From Mycolicibacter senuensis (GTDB lineage: Bacteria > Actinomycetota > Actinomycetes > Mycobacteriales > Mycobacteriaceae): a DNA stretch of 64,000 nt. The stretch spans positions 16,168 to 80,167 of the forward strand of contig NZ_LQPS01000014.1 of assembly GCF_002101885.1 (NCBI RefSeq), in the 5' to 3' direction. This document shows positions 43,471 through 55,386 of this stretch, piece by piece (the first letter of the stretch is position 1; each line of letters begins with the position of its first letter). The notes beneath the pieces were generated by a model, which did no database searches, was not told the origin of the DNA, and saw only the letters and a program-made list of their open reading frames with translations. The position numbers and the translations under genes were made by a program.

Positions 43471-44562
43471 ATGACTGAGCAAACGACGGATGTGCGGGTC
43501 GCCATTGTCGGCGTCGGTAACTGCGCCTCCTCGCTGGTCCAGGGCGTGCAGTACTACCAGAACGCCGACGACAGTTCGACGGTGCCCGGTCTGATGCACG
43601 TGCGATTCGGTCCGTATCACGTCCGCGACGTGAAGTTCGTCGCCGCGTTCGACGTCGACGCCAAGAAGGTCGGCTTCGATCTGTCCGAGGCCATCTTCGC
43701 CTCGGAGAACAACACCATCAAGATCGCCGACGTGCCGCCCACCAACGTGGTGGTGCAGCGCGGTCCCACCCTCGACGGCATCGGCAAGTACTACGCCGAC
43801 ACCATCGAGGTCTCCGACGCCGACGCCGTCGACGTGGTCTCGGTGCTGCGGGAGAACAAGGTCGACGTGCTGGTGTCCTACCTGCCGGTGGGATCCGACG
43901 AGGCCGACAAGTTCTACGCCCAGTGCGCCATCGACGCCGGGGTGGCGTTCGTCAACGCGCTGCCGGTCTTCATCGCCTCCGACCCGGTGTGGGCCAAGAA
44001 GTTCGCCGACGCCGGTGTGCCGGTTGTGGGCGACGACATCAAGAGCCAGGTCGGCGCGACCATCACCCACCGCGTTATGGCCAAGCTGTTCGAGGACCGC
44101 GGCGTCACGCTGGACCGCACCTATCAGCTCAACGTGGGCGGCAACATGGACTTCAAGAACATGCTCGAGCGGGAGCGGCTGGAGTCCAAGAAGGTATCCA
44201 AGACCCAGGCCGTCACCTCCAACCTGACCGGTTCGCTGGCCGGCAAGGTCGAGGACAAGAACGTGCACATCGGGCCGAGCGACCACGTGGCCTGGCTCGA
44301 CGACCGCAAGTGGGCCTACGTGCGGCTGGAGGGCCGCGCCTTCGGCGACGCGCCGCTGAACCTGGAGTACAAGCTCGAGGTGTGGGACTCGCCGAACTCG
44401 GCCGGCATCATCATCGACGCGGTGCGCGCGGCCAAGATCGCCAAGGACCGCGGCATCGGCGGCCCGATCATCCCCGCCTCGGCCTACCTGATGAAGAGCC
44501 CGCCCAAGCAGCTGCCCGACGACGTCGCGCGCGCTCAACTCGAAGAGTTCATCACCGGCTAA
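43471..44562 (+). CDS. ino1: Inositol-3-phosphate synthase
   Basis: A 363-residue NAD-dependent enzyme converting glucose-6-phosphate to myo-inositol-3-phosphate, the first step to phosphatidylinositol, mannosylated lipids and mycothiol. Visible are the NAD-binding '[20 protein letters not shown]', '[20 protein letters not shown]', and the active-site '[15 protein letters not shown]' with conserved lysines nearby. Length fits the actinobacterial form. The leader contains a direct repeat of AACACAAAC and the ribosome site AGAAGGAG before ATG 43471. Confidence 0.96.
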   Translation: MTEQTTDVRVAIVGVGNCASSLVQGVQYYQNADDSSTVPGLMHVRFGPYHVRDVKFVAAFDVDAKKVGFDLSEAIFASENNTIKIADVPPTNVVVQRGPTLDGIGKYYADTIEVSDADAVDVVSVLRENKVDVLVSYLPVGSDEADKFYAQCAIDAGVAFVNALPVFIASDPVWAKKFADAGVPVVGDDIKSQVGATITHRVMAKLFEDRGVTLDRTYQLNVGGNMDFKNMLERERLESKKVSKTQAVTSNLTGSLAGKVEDKNVHIGPSDHVAWLDDRKWAYVRLEGRAFGDAPLNLEYKLEVWDSPNSAGIIIDAVRAAKIAKDRGIGGPIIPASAYLMKSPPKQLPDDVARAQLEEFITG

Positions 44563-44619
44563 GCGTTGACTCTGCGGTGACCAGACACGCCACCCGTACT
44601 TTTGCCGGGTGAGCGCAGA

Positions 44620-45492
44620 GTGAACGAGGAAGTTTCCGAGTTCGCCCTGCTGGCCGGCAACGCCGAGCAGGCCGGTGTCACCGGCCCGCTGCCAGCCGTC
44701 CAGCGCATCGAAACCGCGGGCGTCAGCTCGCTGCGGTGGGGATCCGAGCCGCCGCGGGTGGTGTTCCTGCACGGCGGTGCGCAGAACGCCCACACCTGGG
44801 ACACCGTCATCGTGGGCCTGGGCGTACCCGCGCTGGCGCTGGACCTGCCCGGGCACGGACGTTCGGCCTGGCGCGACGACGGCGACTACTCCCCGCAGCG
44901 CAACGCCGCGGCGCTGGCCCCGGTGCTACGCGAGCTGGCACCGAGCGCCGCGCTGGTGGTCGGGATGTCGCTGGGCGGGCTGACCGCGATCCGGCTGGCT
45001 GCCGCCGCCCCGGAGCTGGTCCGCCGGCTGGCGCTCGTGGACGTGACTCCCTCAGCACTGCAACGGCATTCACAGATGAGCGCCGCCGATCGCGGGACGG
45101 TGGCGCTGGCCCAGGGCGACCGCACCTTCCCCGATTTCGAATCGATGCTGGCCGTCACCCAGCTGGCGGCACCGCATCGCGATCCGGAATCGCTGCGGCG
45201 CGGACTGTTCCACAACACCCGGCAACTGCCCGACGGACGTTGGACCTGGCGCTACGACACGATCCGCAGTGTCGGGGACTTCACCGAGCTGTGGACCGAC
45301 GTCTCGGCGGTCACCGCGCCGACCACCTTGATCCGCGGCGGGCAATCGGCGTTCGTCTCCGAGGACGACATCGCCGAGTACGCCCGGCGCTCACCGGGCC
45401 TGACGACTCACGTGGTGGCCGGATCCGGGCATTCGGTGCAAAGCGACCAGCCGCGCGCTCTGGTCGAGTTGCTGCGCCGGACGCTACCGTGA
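44620..45492 (+). CDS. Alpha/beta hydrolase, Rv0045c-like esterase
   Basis: A 290-residue serine hydrolase matching M. tuberculosis Rv0045c. It has the oxyanion HGG ('VVFLHGGAQNAHTWDTVIVG'), the nucleophile elbow GMSLGG, the acid strand region 'APTTLIRGGQSAFVS' and the catalytic His in 'GSGHSVQSDQPRAL'. It starts at GTG 44620 (a TTG at 44602 is in frame). The next gene begins inside its stop codon (GTGA). Confidence 0.9.
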   Translation: MNEEVSEFALLAGNAEQAGVTGPLPAVQRIETAGVSSLRWGSEPPRVVFLHGGAQNAHTWDTVIVGLGVPALALDLPGHGRSAWRDDGDYSPQRNAAALAPVLRELAPSAALVVGMSLGGLTAIRLAAAAPELVRRLALVDVTPSALQRHSQMSAADRGTVALAQGDRTFPDFESMLAVTQLAAPHRDPESLRRGLFHNTRQLPDGRWTWRYDTIRSVGDFTELWTDVSAVTAPTTLIRGGQSAFVSEDDIAEYARRSPGLTTHVVAGSGHSVQSDQPRALVELLRRTLP

Positions 45493-46283
45493 CTGGGGTG
45501 AAGCCCATCCGAATCGGCGTGCAACTGCACCCCCAGCACGCGGCGCAATATCGCACGATCCGCGACGCGGTCCGGCGGTGCGAGGACCTCGGCGTCGACA
45601 TCGCATTCAACTGGGATCACTTCTTCCCGCTCTACGGCGACCTCGACGGACCGCACTTCGAATGCTGGACCATGCTGGGCGCCTGGGCCGAACAGACCTC
45701 GCGGATCCAGATCGGCGCGCTGGTGACGTGCAACTCCTACCGCAACCCGGAGCTGCTCGCCGACATGGCCCGCACCGTCGACCACATCGGCGACGGCCGG
45801 CTGATCCTGGGCATCGGTTCGGGCTGGAAAGACCGCGACTACCACGAATACGGCTACGAATTCGGCACCGCCGGCAGCCGGCTCGACGACCTGGCCGCTG
45901 CGCTGCCGCGTATCAAAAGCCGCCTGGCCCAGCTCAATCCGCCGCCCACCCGGCATATACCGGTGCTGATCGGCGGTGGCGGCGAGCGCAAGACGCTACG
46001 CCTGGTCGCCGAGCACGCCGACATGTGGCACAGCTTCACCGACCCCGACACCTACCCGCACAAGGCGGCAGTGCTCGCCGAACACTGCGCCGCGCTGGGC
46101 CGCGACCCCGCCACCATCGAACACTCGGCCGCCCTGGGCAACGATCAAACCGAAGCGGAGTTGCTCAGCGCGGCGGAGTCGATGGTTCAACTCGGGGTGA
46201 GCCTGTTGACCATCGGTAGTAGCGGACCGGACTACGACCTGACCGGCGCCGAGGCGCTGTGCCGATGGCGCGACCAGCGATAA
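45489..46283 (+). CDS. LLM-class F420-dependent oxidoreductase (Rv0044c-like)
   Basis: A 264-residue TIM-barrel flavin/F420 oxidoreductase, the same length as Rv0044c as I recall it. Typical elements: 'RIGVQLHPQHAAQYRTIRDA', 'FNWDHFFPLYGDLDGPHFEC', 'DHIGDGRLILGIGSGWKDRD', and 'IPVLIGGGGERKTLRLVAEH', which resembles a cofactor-phosphate-binding loop. GTG 45489 overlaps the hydrolase stop by 4 bp. The substrate is unknown. Confidence 0.9.
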   Translation: MTGVKPIRIGVQLHPQHAAQYRTIRDAVRRCEDLGVDIAFNWDHFFPLYGDLDGPHFECWTMLGAWAEQTSRIQIGALVTCNSYRNPELLADMARTVDHIGDGRLILGIGSGWKDRDYHEYGYEFGTAGSRLDDLAAALPRIKSRLAQLNPPPTRHIPVLIGGGGERKTLRLVAEHADMWHSFTDPDTYPHKAAVLAEHCAALGRDPATIEHSAALGNDQTEAELLSAAESMVQLGVSLLTIGSSGPDYDLTGAEALCRWRDQR

Positions 46284-48046
46284 AACTGGCGGCGCTTCTT
46301 GCCACCTGGCTGATCGTGGGCGGTCTGGCAACGGTGCCGTCCGCCGGCGCCACCCCCGACCTGTGCGCGCCGGCCGGGGAGCAGGCGGCCGTCACGCTGC
46401 CGCTCAAGCTCGCCACCGCCAAACGTCCGCGCGAGGACAAATACACCACGGCCGGCGTGGATCCGCTCAACTCGATCGATGTGACCAAGCTGGGTCTGGC
46501 CACCCCCGGGGTGCTCACCGTCGGCACCCTGACCGAGAGCCCCCCGACGAACTGCATCAACGCCGCGGGCCGCTACACCGGGTTCGACAACGAACTGCTC
46601 CGCGCCATCGCCAAGAAGCTGGGGCTGCGGATCCAGTTCGTCGGCACCGACTTCTTCGGGCTGCTCGCCCAGGTGGAGTCCGGGCGCTTCGACGTCGGAT
46701 CGGCGTCGATCAACGCCACCGACGAGCGCCGTCGCACCGTCGGCTTCACCAACGGCTACGACTTCGGCTATATGGCGCTGGTCGTCCCGGCCGGTTCGGC
46801 CATCACCGGGTTCGACACCGTCACCGACGGTAAGCGGATCGGGGTGGTTCAGGGCACCATCGAGGACGCCTACGCAGTCGACACCCTGGAGATCGAGCCG
46901 GTGCGGTTCCCCGACTCCATCACGCTCTACGCCAGCCTGAAAAGCCGCCAGGTCGACGCCTGGGTGGCGCCGTCGCTGACCGCACTGAACCTGATGCGGC
47001 CCGGGGACCCGGCGCAGATCGCCGGTTACACGTTCAGCCCCGCCGGTTTCGAAGCCTACGCGGTGGCCAAAGAGAACCGGGCGTTGATATCGGCGCTGAA
47101 CTCCGGACTGGATGCGGTGATCGCCGACGGCACCTGGCCGCAGCTCTACACCGATTGGGTGCCCCGGCCGTTGCCACCGGACTGGCAACCGGGCTCGAAG
47201 TCGGCGGCCACCCCGCATCTCCCGGACTTCGCGGCGATCGCGGCGCGCAACCACAAGGCCGACTCGACGCCGTACGAACCCAAATCGACACTGGCCCAGT
47301 GGCGAGACTCCTTCTTCGACTGGCAGCTGTACCGCGAGGCGCTGCCGGATCTGCTCAAGACCGGCCTGCCCAACACGCTGTTACTGACCGTCAGCGGCGG
47401 CATCATCGGTTTGGTGGCCGGGCTGGGGCTGGCCGTTGCGGGGATCTCCGGCACCCGCTGGCTGCGCTGGCCGGCCCGGGTCTACACCGACATCTTCCGG
47501 GGGCTGCCCGAGGTGCTGATCATCCTGCTCATCGGTCTGGCCGTCGGGCCGCTGGTAGGCGGGCTGACCAACAACAACCCGTACCCGCTGGGCATCGCGG
47601 CACTGGGACTGACCGCGGCGGCCTACATCGGGGAGATCCTGCGCTCGGGGATCCAGAGCGTGGAGTCCGGCCAGCTCGAGGCGTCCCGGGCGCTGGGTTT
47701 CGGCTATCCCGACTCGATGCGCCTGGTGGTGATACCGCAGGGCATCCGCCGGGTGCTGCCGGCGCTGGTCAACCAGTTCATCGCGTTGCTGAAGGCCTCC
47801 GCGCTGCTGTACTTCCTGGGCCTGGTCGCCGGCCAGCGGGAGCTGTTCCAGGTGGGCCGCGACTTCAACGCCCAGACCGGCAGCCTGTCCCCGCTGGTGG
47901 CGGCCGGCGTCGTGTACCTGGCGCTGACCATCCCGTTGACCCACCTGGTCAACGTCGTCGACCACCGGCTTCGCCGCGGACGGCCCGCCGAGGACGACGA
48001 CTCCGTCGAGCTGAGCCCGGCGATCTCCAGTCAGGAGATGACGTGA
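46265..48046 (+). CDS. Amino-acid ABC transporter: substrate-binding/permease fusion
   Basis: A 593-residue fusion. It has a signal peptide/anchor (about 1-30) and a family 3 solute-binding domain (about 65-310; 'GRYTGFDNELLRAIAKKLGL', 'SASINATDERRRTVGFTNGY'). A HisM/GlnP-type permease with about five helices follows (about 355-575), carrying the EAA-like 'ASRALGFGYPDSMRLVVIPQ'. It is likely specific for glutamine/glutamate-type polar amino acids. The ATG 46265 overlaps the previous gene by 19 bp (GTG 46259 is also possible). The ATPase gene follows with a 4-bp overlap. I do not recall this pair between Rv0044c and Rv0042c in M. tuberculosis. Confidence 0.9.
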   Translation: MARPAIKLAALLATWLIVGGLATVPSAGATPDLCAPAGEQAAVTLPLKLATAKRPREDKYTTAGVDPLNSIDVTKLGLATPGVLTVGTLTESPPTNCINAAGRYTGFDNELLRAIAKKLGLRIQFVGTDFFGLLAQVESGRFDVGSASINATDERRRTVGFTNGYDFGYMALVVPAGSAITGFDTVTDGKRIGVVQGTIEDAYAVDTLEIEPVRFPDSITLYASLKSRQVDAWVAPSLTALNLMRPGDPAQIAGYTFSPAGFEAYAVAKENRALISALNSGLDAVIADGTWPQLYTDWVPRPLPPDWQPGSKSAATPHLPDFAAIAARNHKADSTPYEPKSTLAQWRDSFFDWQLYREALPDLLKTGLPNTLLLTVSGGIIGLVAGLGLAVAGISGTRWLRWPARVYTDIFRGLPEVLIILLIGLAVGPLVGGLTNNNPYPLGIAALGLTAAAYIGEILRSGIQSVESGQLEASRALGFGYPDSMRLVVIPQGIRRVLPALVNQFIALLKASALLYFLGLVAGQRELFQVGRDFNAQTGSLSPLVAAGVVYLALTIPLTHLVNVVDHRLRRGRPAEDDDSVELSPAISSQEMT

Positions 48047-48789
48047 CCGCCGCCTCCTCGCGCGAGCCGGTGTCGTTGGCGGCCAAGGGAATCCAATTGT
48101 CCTTCGGAAAACAAACCGTGCTTCGCGGGATCGATCTGGATGTGCCGGCGGGCAGCACCGCGGCGGTGATCGGCCCCTCCGGCTCCGGCAAGTCCACCAT
48201 GCTGCGCACCTTGAACCGACTGCACGAACCCGACGGCGGCGACATCCTGCTGGGCGGGCGATCGGTGCTCGACGACGATCCCGACGAGCTACGCCAGCGG
48301 ATCGGCATGGTGTTCCAGCATTTCAATCTCTTCCCGCACCGCAGTGTGCTCGACAACATCACGCTGGCCCCGCGCAAGCTGCTGGGGATGTCGCACGACG
48401 CCGCACGCGAACTGGCACTGGGACTGCTGGACCGGGTCGGGCTGAAGAACAAGGCCGCTGCGCGTCCCTCGGCGCTCTCCGGCGGCCAGCAACAGCGGGT
48501 CGCGATCGCCCGCGCACTGGCGATGCAGCCGCAGGTGATGCTCTTCGATGAGGCGACCTCGGCGCTGGACCCGGAATTGGTCAAGGGGATCCTGGCGTTG
48601 ATCGCTGAGCTCGGCGCGGACGGTATGACGATGGTGGTCGTCACCCACGAGATGGCCTTTGCCCGGTCGGCGTCGGACACCGTCGTGTTCATGGACCGCG
48701 GGAAGGTGGTGGAATCCGGGCCGCCCGAACAGATCTTCGACAATGCCGAGACCGACCGGCTGCAGAAGTTCCTCTCCCAGGTGTTGTGA
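48043..48789 (+). CDS. Amino-acid ABC transporter ATPase (GlnQ-like)
   Basis: A 248-residue ATPase energising the preceding fusion protein. Walker A is GPSGSGKST, Q-loop MVFQHFNLFP, signature LSGGQQQRVAIARAL, Walker B VMLFDEATSALDPE and H-loop VVTHEMAFA. It starts at GTG 48043 inside the permease stop (GTGA). Confidence 0.95.
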   Translation: MTAASSREPVSLAAKGIQLSFGKQTVLRGIDLDVPAGSTAAVIGPSGSGKSTMLRTLNRLHEPDGGDILLGGRSVLDDDPDELRQRIGMVFQHFNLFPHRSVLDNITLAPRKLLGMSHDAARELALGLLDRVGLKNKAAARPSALSGGQQQRVAIARALAMQPQVMLFDEATSALDPELVKGILALIAELGADGMTMVVVTHEMAFARSASDTVVFMDRGKVVESGPPEQIFDNAETDRLQKFLSQVL

Positions 48790-48846
48790 CAGCAACCTGC
48801 GCGACCTATCCCCCCTCGTTAGAACCACAGGTTAGACTGGCGAACT

Positions 48847-49359
48847 ATGGCGGAGAGCAAAGCCGATACGCCGCAGGTGACGGCGGTCGCAGAGGGCTTG
48901 CATCGTTCGCTGTCGAAACTGTTCTCGATCCTGCGGCGCGGTGAAATCAGCGGCGGAACGAAGACCGGCGAGCTCACCTTGGCGCAGCTGTCGATCCTGA
49001 TCACCTTGCTGGACCGCGGGCCGATCCGGATGACCGAACTGGCTGCCCACGAACGGGTTCGCACCCCCACCACCACCGTGGCGATCCGCCGTTTGGAGAA
49101 GATCGGCCTGGTCAAACGCAGCCGGGACCCGTCGGACCTGCGAGCCGTGCTGGTCGACATCACCGAGGAGGGACTGGCGAGCCACCGTGAATCGCTGGCC
49201 AACCGGCACGCGGCCCTGGCGGTGATGCTCAGCGAGCTCAGCCAAGAGGATCTGGACACCTTGACCCGCGCGCTGGAACCGCTGGAGCGGCTGGCCGCCT
49301 ACGGCGCCGCCGGGACCGCCACGGACGACGGGGCCGACTGCCCGCTGGATTGCGGTTGA
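48847..49359 (+). CDS. MarR-family transcriptional regulator (Rv0042c-like)
   Basis: A 170-residue winged-helix regulator: 'TLAQLSILITLLDRGPIRMT', 'ELAAHERVRTPTTTVAIRRL' and the wing 'KRSRDPSDLRAVLVDITEEG'. The short C-terminal tail has CPLDCG. It starts at ATG 48847, 57 bp after the transporter, and its stop shares a base with the SDR start, so it may control the SDR or the transporter. Confidence 0.92.
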   Translation: MAESKADTPQVTAVAEGLHRSLSKLFSILRRGEISGGTKTGELTLAQLSILITLLDRGPIRMTELAAHERVRTPTTTVAIRRLEKIGLVKRSRDPSDLRAVLVDITEEGLASHRESLANRHAALAVMLSELSQEDLDTLTRALEPLERLAAYGAAGTATDDGADCPLDCG

Positions 49360-50024
49360 TGCCGACCGCCCTGATCACCGGCGCCGGCGGCGGGATCGGT
49401 TCGGCGATCGCGACCGCACTGGCACCCACCCACACGCTGCTACTGGCCGGCAGACCGTCGGCGCGGCTCGACGCCGTCGCCGAACGGCTCGGCGCCACCA
49501 CCTGGCCGCTCGATCTGGCCGACGCCGACGCGATCGAGTCGGCCACCGAGATCGTCGACGAACTCGACGTGCTGGTTCACAACGCCGGGGTGATGCAGCC
49601 TGGCGCTGCCGGCGAATCCTACATCGAGGAGTGGCGGGCCACCTTCGAGGTCAACGTGTTCGGTGCGGTAGCGCTGACACTGGCACTGCTGCCCGCGCTG
49701 CGGCAGGCCCGGGGGCATGTGGTCTTCCTCAACTCCGGTGCCGGGCAACGGGTTTCCGCTGGTATGGCCTCATACTCGGCCAGTAAGTTCGCGCTTCGCG
49801 CGTTCGCGGACTCACTGCGCAGTGACGAGCCGGCGCTGCGCGTCACCACCGTCTACCCCGGCCGCGTCGACACCGAGATGCAACGCGACCTGGTCGCTTA
49901 CGAAGGCGGCCAATACGATCCGGGCCGCTTCCTGCGTCCCGACACCGTCGCCGAGGTGGTGGCCGCCGCCGTACGCACCCCGCCGGACGGGCACCTGCAC
50001 GAGGTCGTGCTCCGCCCGCGATAG
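49359..50024 (+). CDS. Short-chain dehydrogenase/reductase
   Basis: A 221-residue classical SDR. The nucleotide-binding motif is TGAGGGIGSAIA; NAG occurs in 'DVLVHNAGVMQPG'; the catalytic Ser lies in 'VVFLNSGAGQ' and YSASK supplies Tyr and Lys. 'TTVYPGRVDTEM' is the usual post-active-site loop. It starts at ATG 49359, overlapping the MarR stop (TGATG). The substrate is unknown. Confidence 0.92.
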   Translation: MPTALITGAGGGIGSAIATALAPTHTLLLAGRPSARLDAVAERLGATTWPLDLADADAIESATEIVDELDVLVHNAGVMQPGAAGESYIEEWRATFEVNVFGAVALTLALLPALRQARGHVVFLNSGAGQRVSAGMASYSASKFALRAFADSLRSDEPALRVTTVYPGRVDTEMQRDLVAYEGGQYDPGRFLRPDTVAEVVAAAVRTPPDGHLHEVVLRPR

Positions 50025-50050
50025 TCTCTTTCCGGCGGGGGTGGTTACGA

Positions 50051-52927
<2,877 letters not shown>

Positions 52928-53113
52928 CTCAACAGGGTAAGGGGCGGGGTTTGTCGGCCCGATCGCCACAGCTTGGTCTCGGTTGCGTTGCGGGCCGATG
53001 AGGGCTTCGTTCCAGGTCGGTTGCGGCCCTGGCGTCGCCTGGCCGCGCCTGGCTACCGTCGTTCCAAGGCCGGGGGCACCATTGCCCGGCTCGTCCCGGA
53101 AGGACCCCTGGAG

Positions 53114-54145
53114 ATGACGAACACGGTCCGCCGCTGGCGGTTACTGGTCGGCTGCACGGCTGTCACCGCGGCGGCCTTCGGCGGCCCGCTGGGAGTGCCG
53201 GTCGCGATGGGCGACCCGCTGCTGCCGGCGCCGCCCAATCCCTACGGCCCGGCGGCCCAGCCCGCCGCCCAACCGGCCGCCGCGCCGGTGGCCCCACCAC
53301 TGCCCGTGGCATCCCGGCCGGCGGCTGGCGCGCCGGTCGCAGTCCCGGCGGCGGGCGCACCGGCCGTCGTACCGGGGGCGGCGGGCGGCGTCGCACCCAA
53401 CGCCGTGGTGCCGGCCACCTCCGGCACGTTGCGTGACTACTTCGCCGCCAAGAAGGTGCAGTTGGAGCCGCAGCAGGCCGCGGACTTCACCGCGTTCAAC
53501 ATCACCCTGCCGATGCCCGTCGGCTGGACCCACGTTCCCGACCCCAACGTGCCCGACGCGTTCGCGGTCATCGCCGATCGGCGCAGCGGATCGCTCTACA
53601 CGCCCAACGCGCAGGTGGTCGTCTACCGCCTGGTCGGCCAGTTCGACCCGAAAGAGGCGATCACCCACGGGTTCGTCGACAGCCAGCAGTTGATGGCCTG
53701 GCAGACCACCAACGCCTCGCTGGACGATTTCAACGGCTTTGCCTCCTCGGTCATCGAGGGCACCTACCGCGACGCCGACATGACGCTCAACACCTCCCGG
53801 CGCCACGTGATCGTGCCGACGCCCGACTCGGCCTACCTGGTCTCGCTGACCGTGACCACCGGTGCCGGCCGCGCCGTCGGCAATGCTCCGGCGACCGACG
53901 CGATCGTCAACGGGTTCCGGGTCGAACGGCCCGGTACCAACCCCCCGCCTCCCGCACCGCACGGACCGGTGCAATCAGGCACCATCCAGCACCAGGTCGG
54001 CACCGCCCCCGCACCCGACCGCCCCAACCCTCCGGTCGAATCGGGCAGGGTGCAACACCAGGTGGGCACCGCCCCCGCGCCTGATCGCTCCGACCCTCCG
54101 GTGGAATCGGGCACCATTCAGCACCAGGTGGGCACGACCGGCTGA
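53114..54145 (+). CDS. mtc28: Secreted proline-rich antigen Mtc28 (LpqN-like domain)
   Basis: A 343-residue secreted protein. It has a signal peptide (about 1-32, ending near AMGDP), a Pro/Ala/Val-rich linker (about 33-110) and an LpqN/Mtc28-type domain ('[16 protein letters not shown]', '[20 protein letters not shown]', '[20 protein letters not shown]'). The C-terminus carries three copies of a unit reading [17 protein letters not shown], absent from the M. tuberculosis protein as I remember it. The start is ATG 53114, preceded by CTGGAG. It diverges from leuS. Confidence 0.9.
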   Translation: MTNTVRRWRLLVGCTAVTAAAFGGPLGVPVAMGDPLLPAPPNPYGPAAQPAAQPAAAPVAPPLPVASRPAAGAPVAVPAAGAPAVVPGAAGGVAPNAVVPATSGTLRDYFAAKKVQLEPQQAADFTAFNITLPMPVGWTHVPDPNVPDAFAVIADRRSGSLYTPNAQVVVYRLVGQFDPKEAITHGFVDSQQLMAWQTTNASLDDFNGFASSVIEGTYRDADMTLNTSRRHVIVPTPDSAYLVSLTVTTGAGRAVGNAPATDAIVNGFRVERPGTNPPPPAPHGPVQSGTIQHQVGTAPAPDRPNPPVESGRVQHQVGTAPAPDRSDPPVESGTIQHQVGTTG

Positions 54146-54169
54146 CCGTCGGCCTCGTATCCTGGTCCC

Positions 54170-54616
54170 ATGCTGATCATGGGTGTGTTGTGCCTGGCTG
54201 CTGCGGTCGTGTCGCTGGTGTTCGGAGTGCGGACCCTGGCCCGGCCGCTCACCGGCGACCCCGAGCAACTGGTGCTGCGCGCGGTGGCGCCCGCCCAGGT
54301 CGCCGTCGGGGTGATCCTGGCGGTGGGCGGCGCTCTGGTGCTGGCCGGCCCGCCGGCGGTGGCGCTGCTGGCGTTGATCATCTCGATCACCGGTGCGCTG
54401 GGCATCCTGGCGGCCGGGGCCTGGCAGGGAGCCCGCTACGCGGCGCGCCAGTCCGCGGCAGCCGGTGCGGCCGGGGGCTGCGGGTCGGGCTGCGGCTGCG
54501 CCGGCGCCGCGCCGGTCGAGGACGCCGGTTGCGGTGCCGGTTGCGGTTGCGCGGGCAGCGCACCGCCGGAGCCGGAACCGGCGTCGGGCTGTGGCAGCGG
54601 TTGCGGCTGTTCGTAA
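54170..54616 (+). CDS. Small membrane protein with Cys-rich CGxGCGC tail
   Basis: A 148-residue protein with three hydrophobic helices in the first 90 residues (1-20, 42-60, 62-85 approx.). The soluble tail contains three Cys clusters (CGSGCGC, CGAGCGC, CGSGCGC), each followed by an Ala/Pro/Glu spacer. Position suggests the Rv0039c equivalent, a small membrane protein. Twelve cysteines in such repeats suggest metal binding or disulfide chemistry, but no known family is recognised. It starts at ATG 54170, 24 bp after mtc28. Confidence 0.75.
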   Translation: MLIMGVLCLAAAVVSLVFGVRTLARPLTGDPEQLVLRAVAPAQVAVGVILAVGGALVLAGPPAVALLALIISITGALGILAAGAWQGARYAARQSAAAGAAGGCGSGCGCAGAAPVEDAGCGAGCGCAGSAPPEPEPASGCGSGCGCS

Positions 54617-54637
54617 TCTGCGGTCCGGTGCCGCCGT

Positions 54638-55252
54638 TCAGTTGCGGCTGATGTCGATCGGGTGGGTGGCCAACAGCGCCGTCGGCCACGGCTGACGTCG
54701 CAGCGCCCGGCTCCACACGTCGACTCGGGGCGGGACCAGCACGTCGGAGGGCAACGCCGACAACACGATCCAGTCGTCACGCTCGATCTCGCCCTCGAGC
54801 TGGCCGATGGTCCAGCCGGCGTAGCCGGCGAAGATCCGCACCCCCTCCACGTGAGGAGCGATGGACTCCGGTTCGGCGTCGAGGTCGACCATCACCAGCC
54901 GGCCGTCGATATGGCGCAGCCCCGCTACAGCGTTGGGATCCACGCCGACCCGCAACAGTCCGACACACAATGCCGCGTCCCGTTTCACCGGGCCGCCGAT
55001 GAACATCGTCTTGGGCTTGGCGGCCAGGTCGGACCACTGCGGCAACACGTTGTAGACGGCGGTCTCACTGGGTCGGTTGAGCACCACGCCCAGAGTGCCG
55101 CCGTCATTGTGCTCGACTACGTAGATCACGGTGCGGCGAAAGGTGGGTTCAAGCAGGTCGGTGTTGGCCAGGAGCAACGTCCCGGCCCGTACCCGATGAG
55201 CGGCGGGCGCGACAAACTGTTCAGCGTCCTCGGGTTCCTCAGGTTGCGCCAC
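54638..55252 (-). CDS. YqgE/AlgH family protein (Rv0038-like)
   Basis: A 204-residue UPF0301 protein: '[20 protein letters not shown]', '[20 protein letters not shown]', '[14 protein letters not shown]' and '[20 protein letters not shown]'. Very similar to M. tuberculosis Rv0038; no confirmed activity. The start is GTG 55252, set by alignment with that protein and by a nearby GGGAGG. It is convergent with the Cys-rich gene and divergent from the MFS gene across 134 bp. Confidence 0.92.
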   Translation of the reverse strand: MAQPEEPEDAEQFVAPAAHRVRAGTLLLANTDLLEPTFRRTVIYVVEHNDGGTLGVVLNRPSETAVYNVLPQWSDLAAKPKTMFIGGPVKRDAALCVGLLRVGVDPNAVAGLRHIDGRLVMVDLDAEPESIAPHVEGVRIFAGYAGWTIGQLEGEIERDDWIVLSALPSDVLVPPRVDVWSRALRRQPWPTALLATHPIDISRN

Positions 55253-55386
55253 CCTCCCATCATGGCACTCGGGCCCGGCGATCGTGGGCGACCTGTGCCG
55301 AACGTCGAACGACCGCCAAGATTTGTACTCTGGTCTGGGGCCGGCGCCGCAGTGACAGCCGCCCGCGTCCGGAAGTAGGTCTTTTG

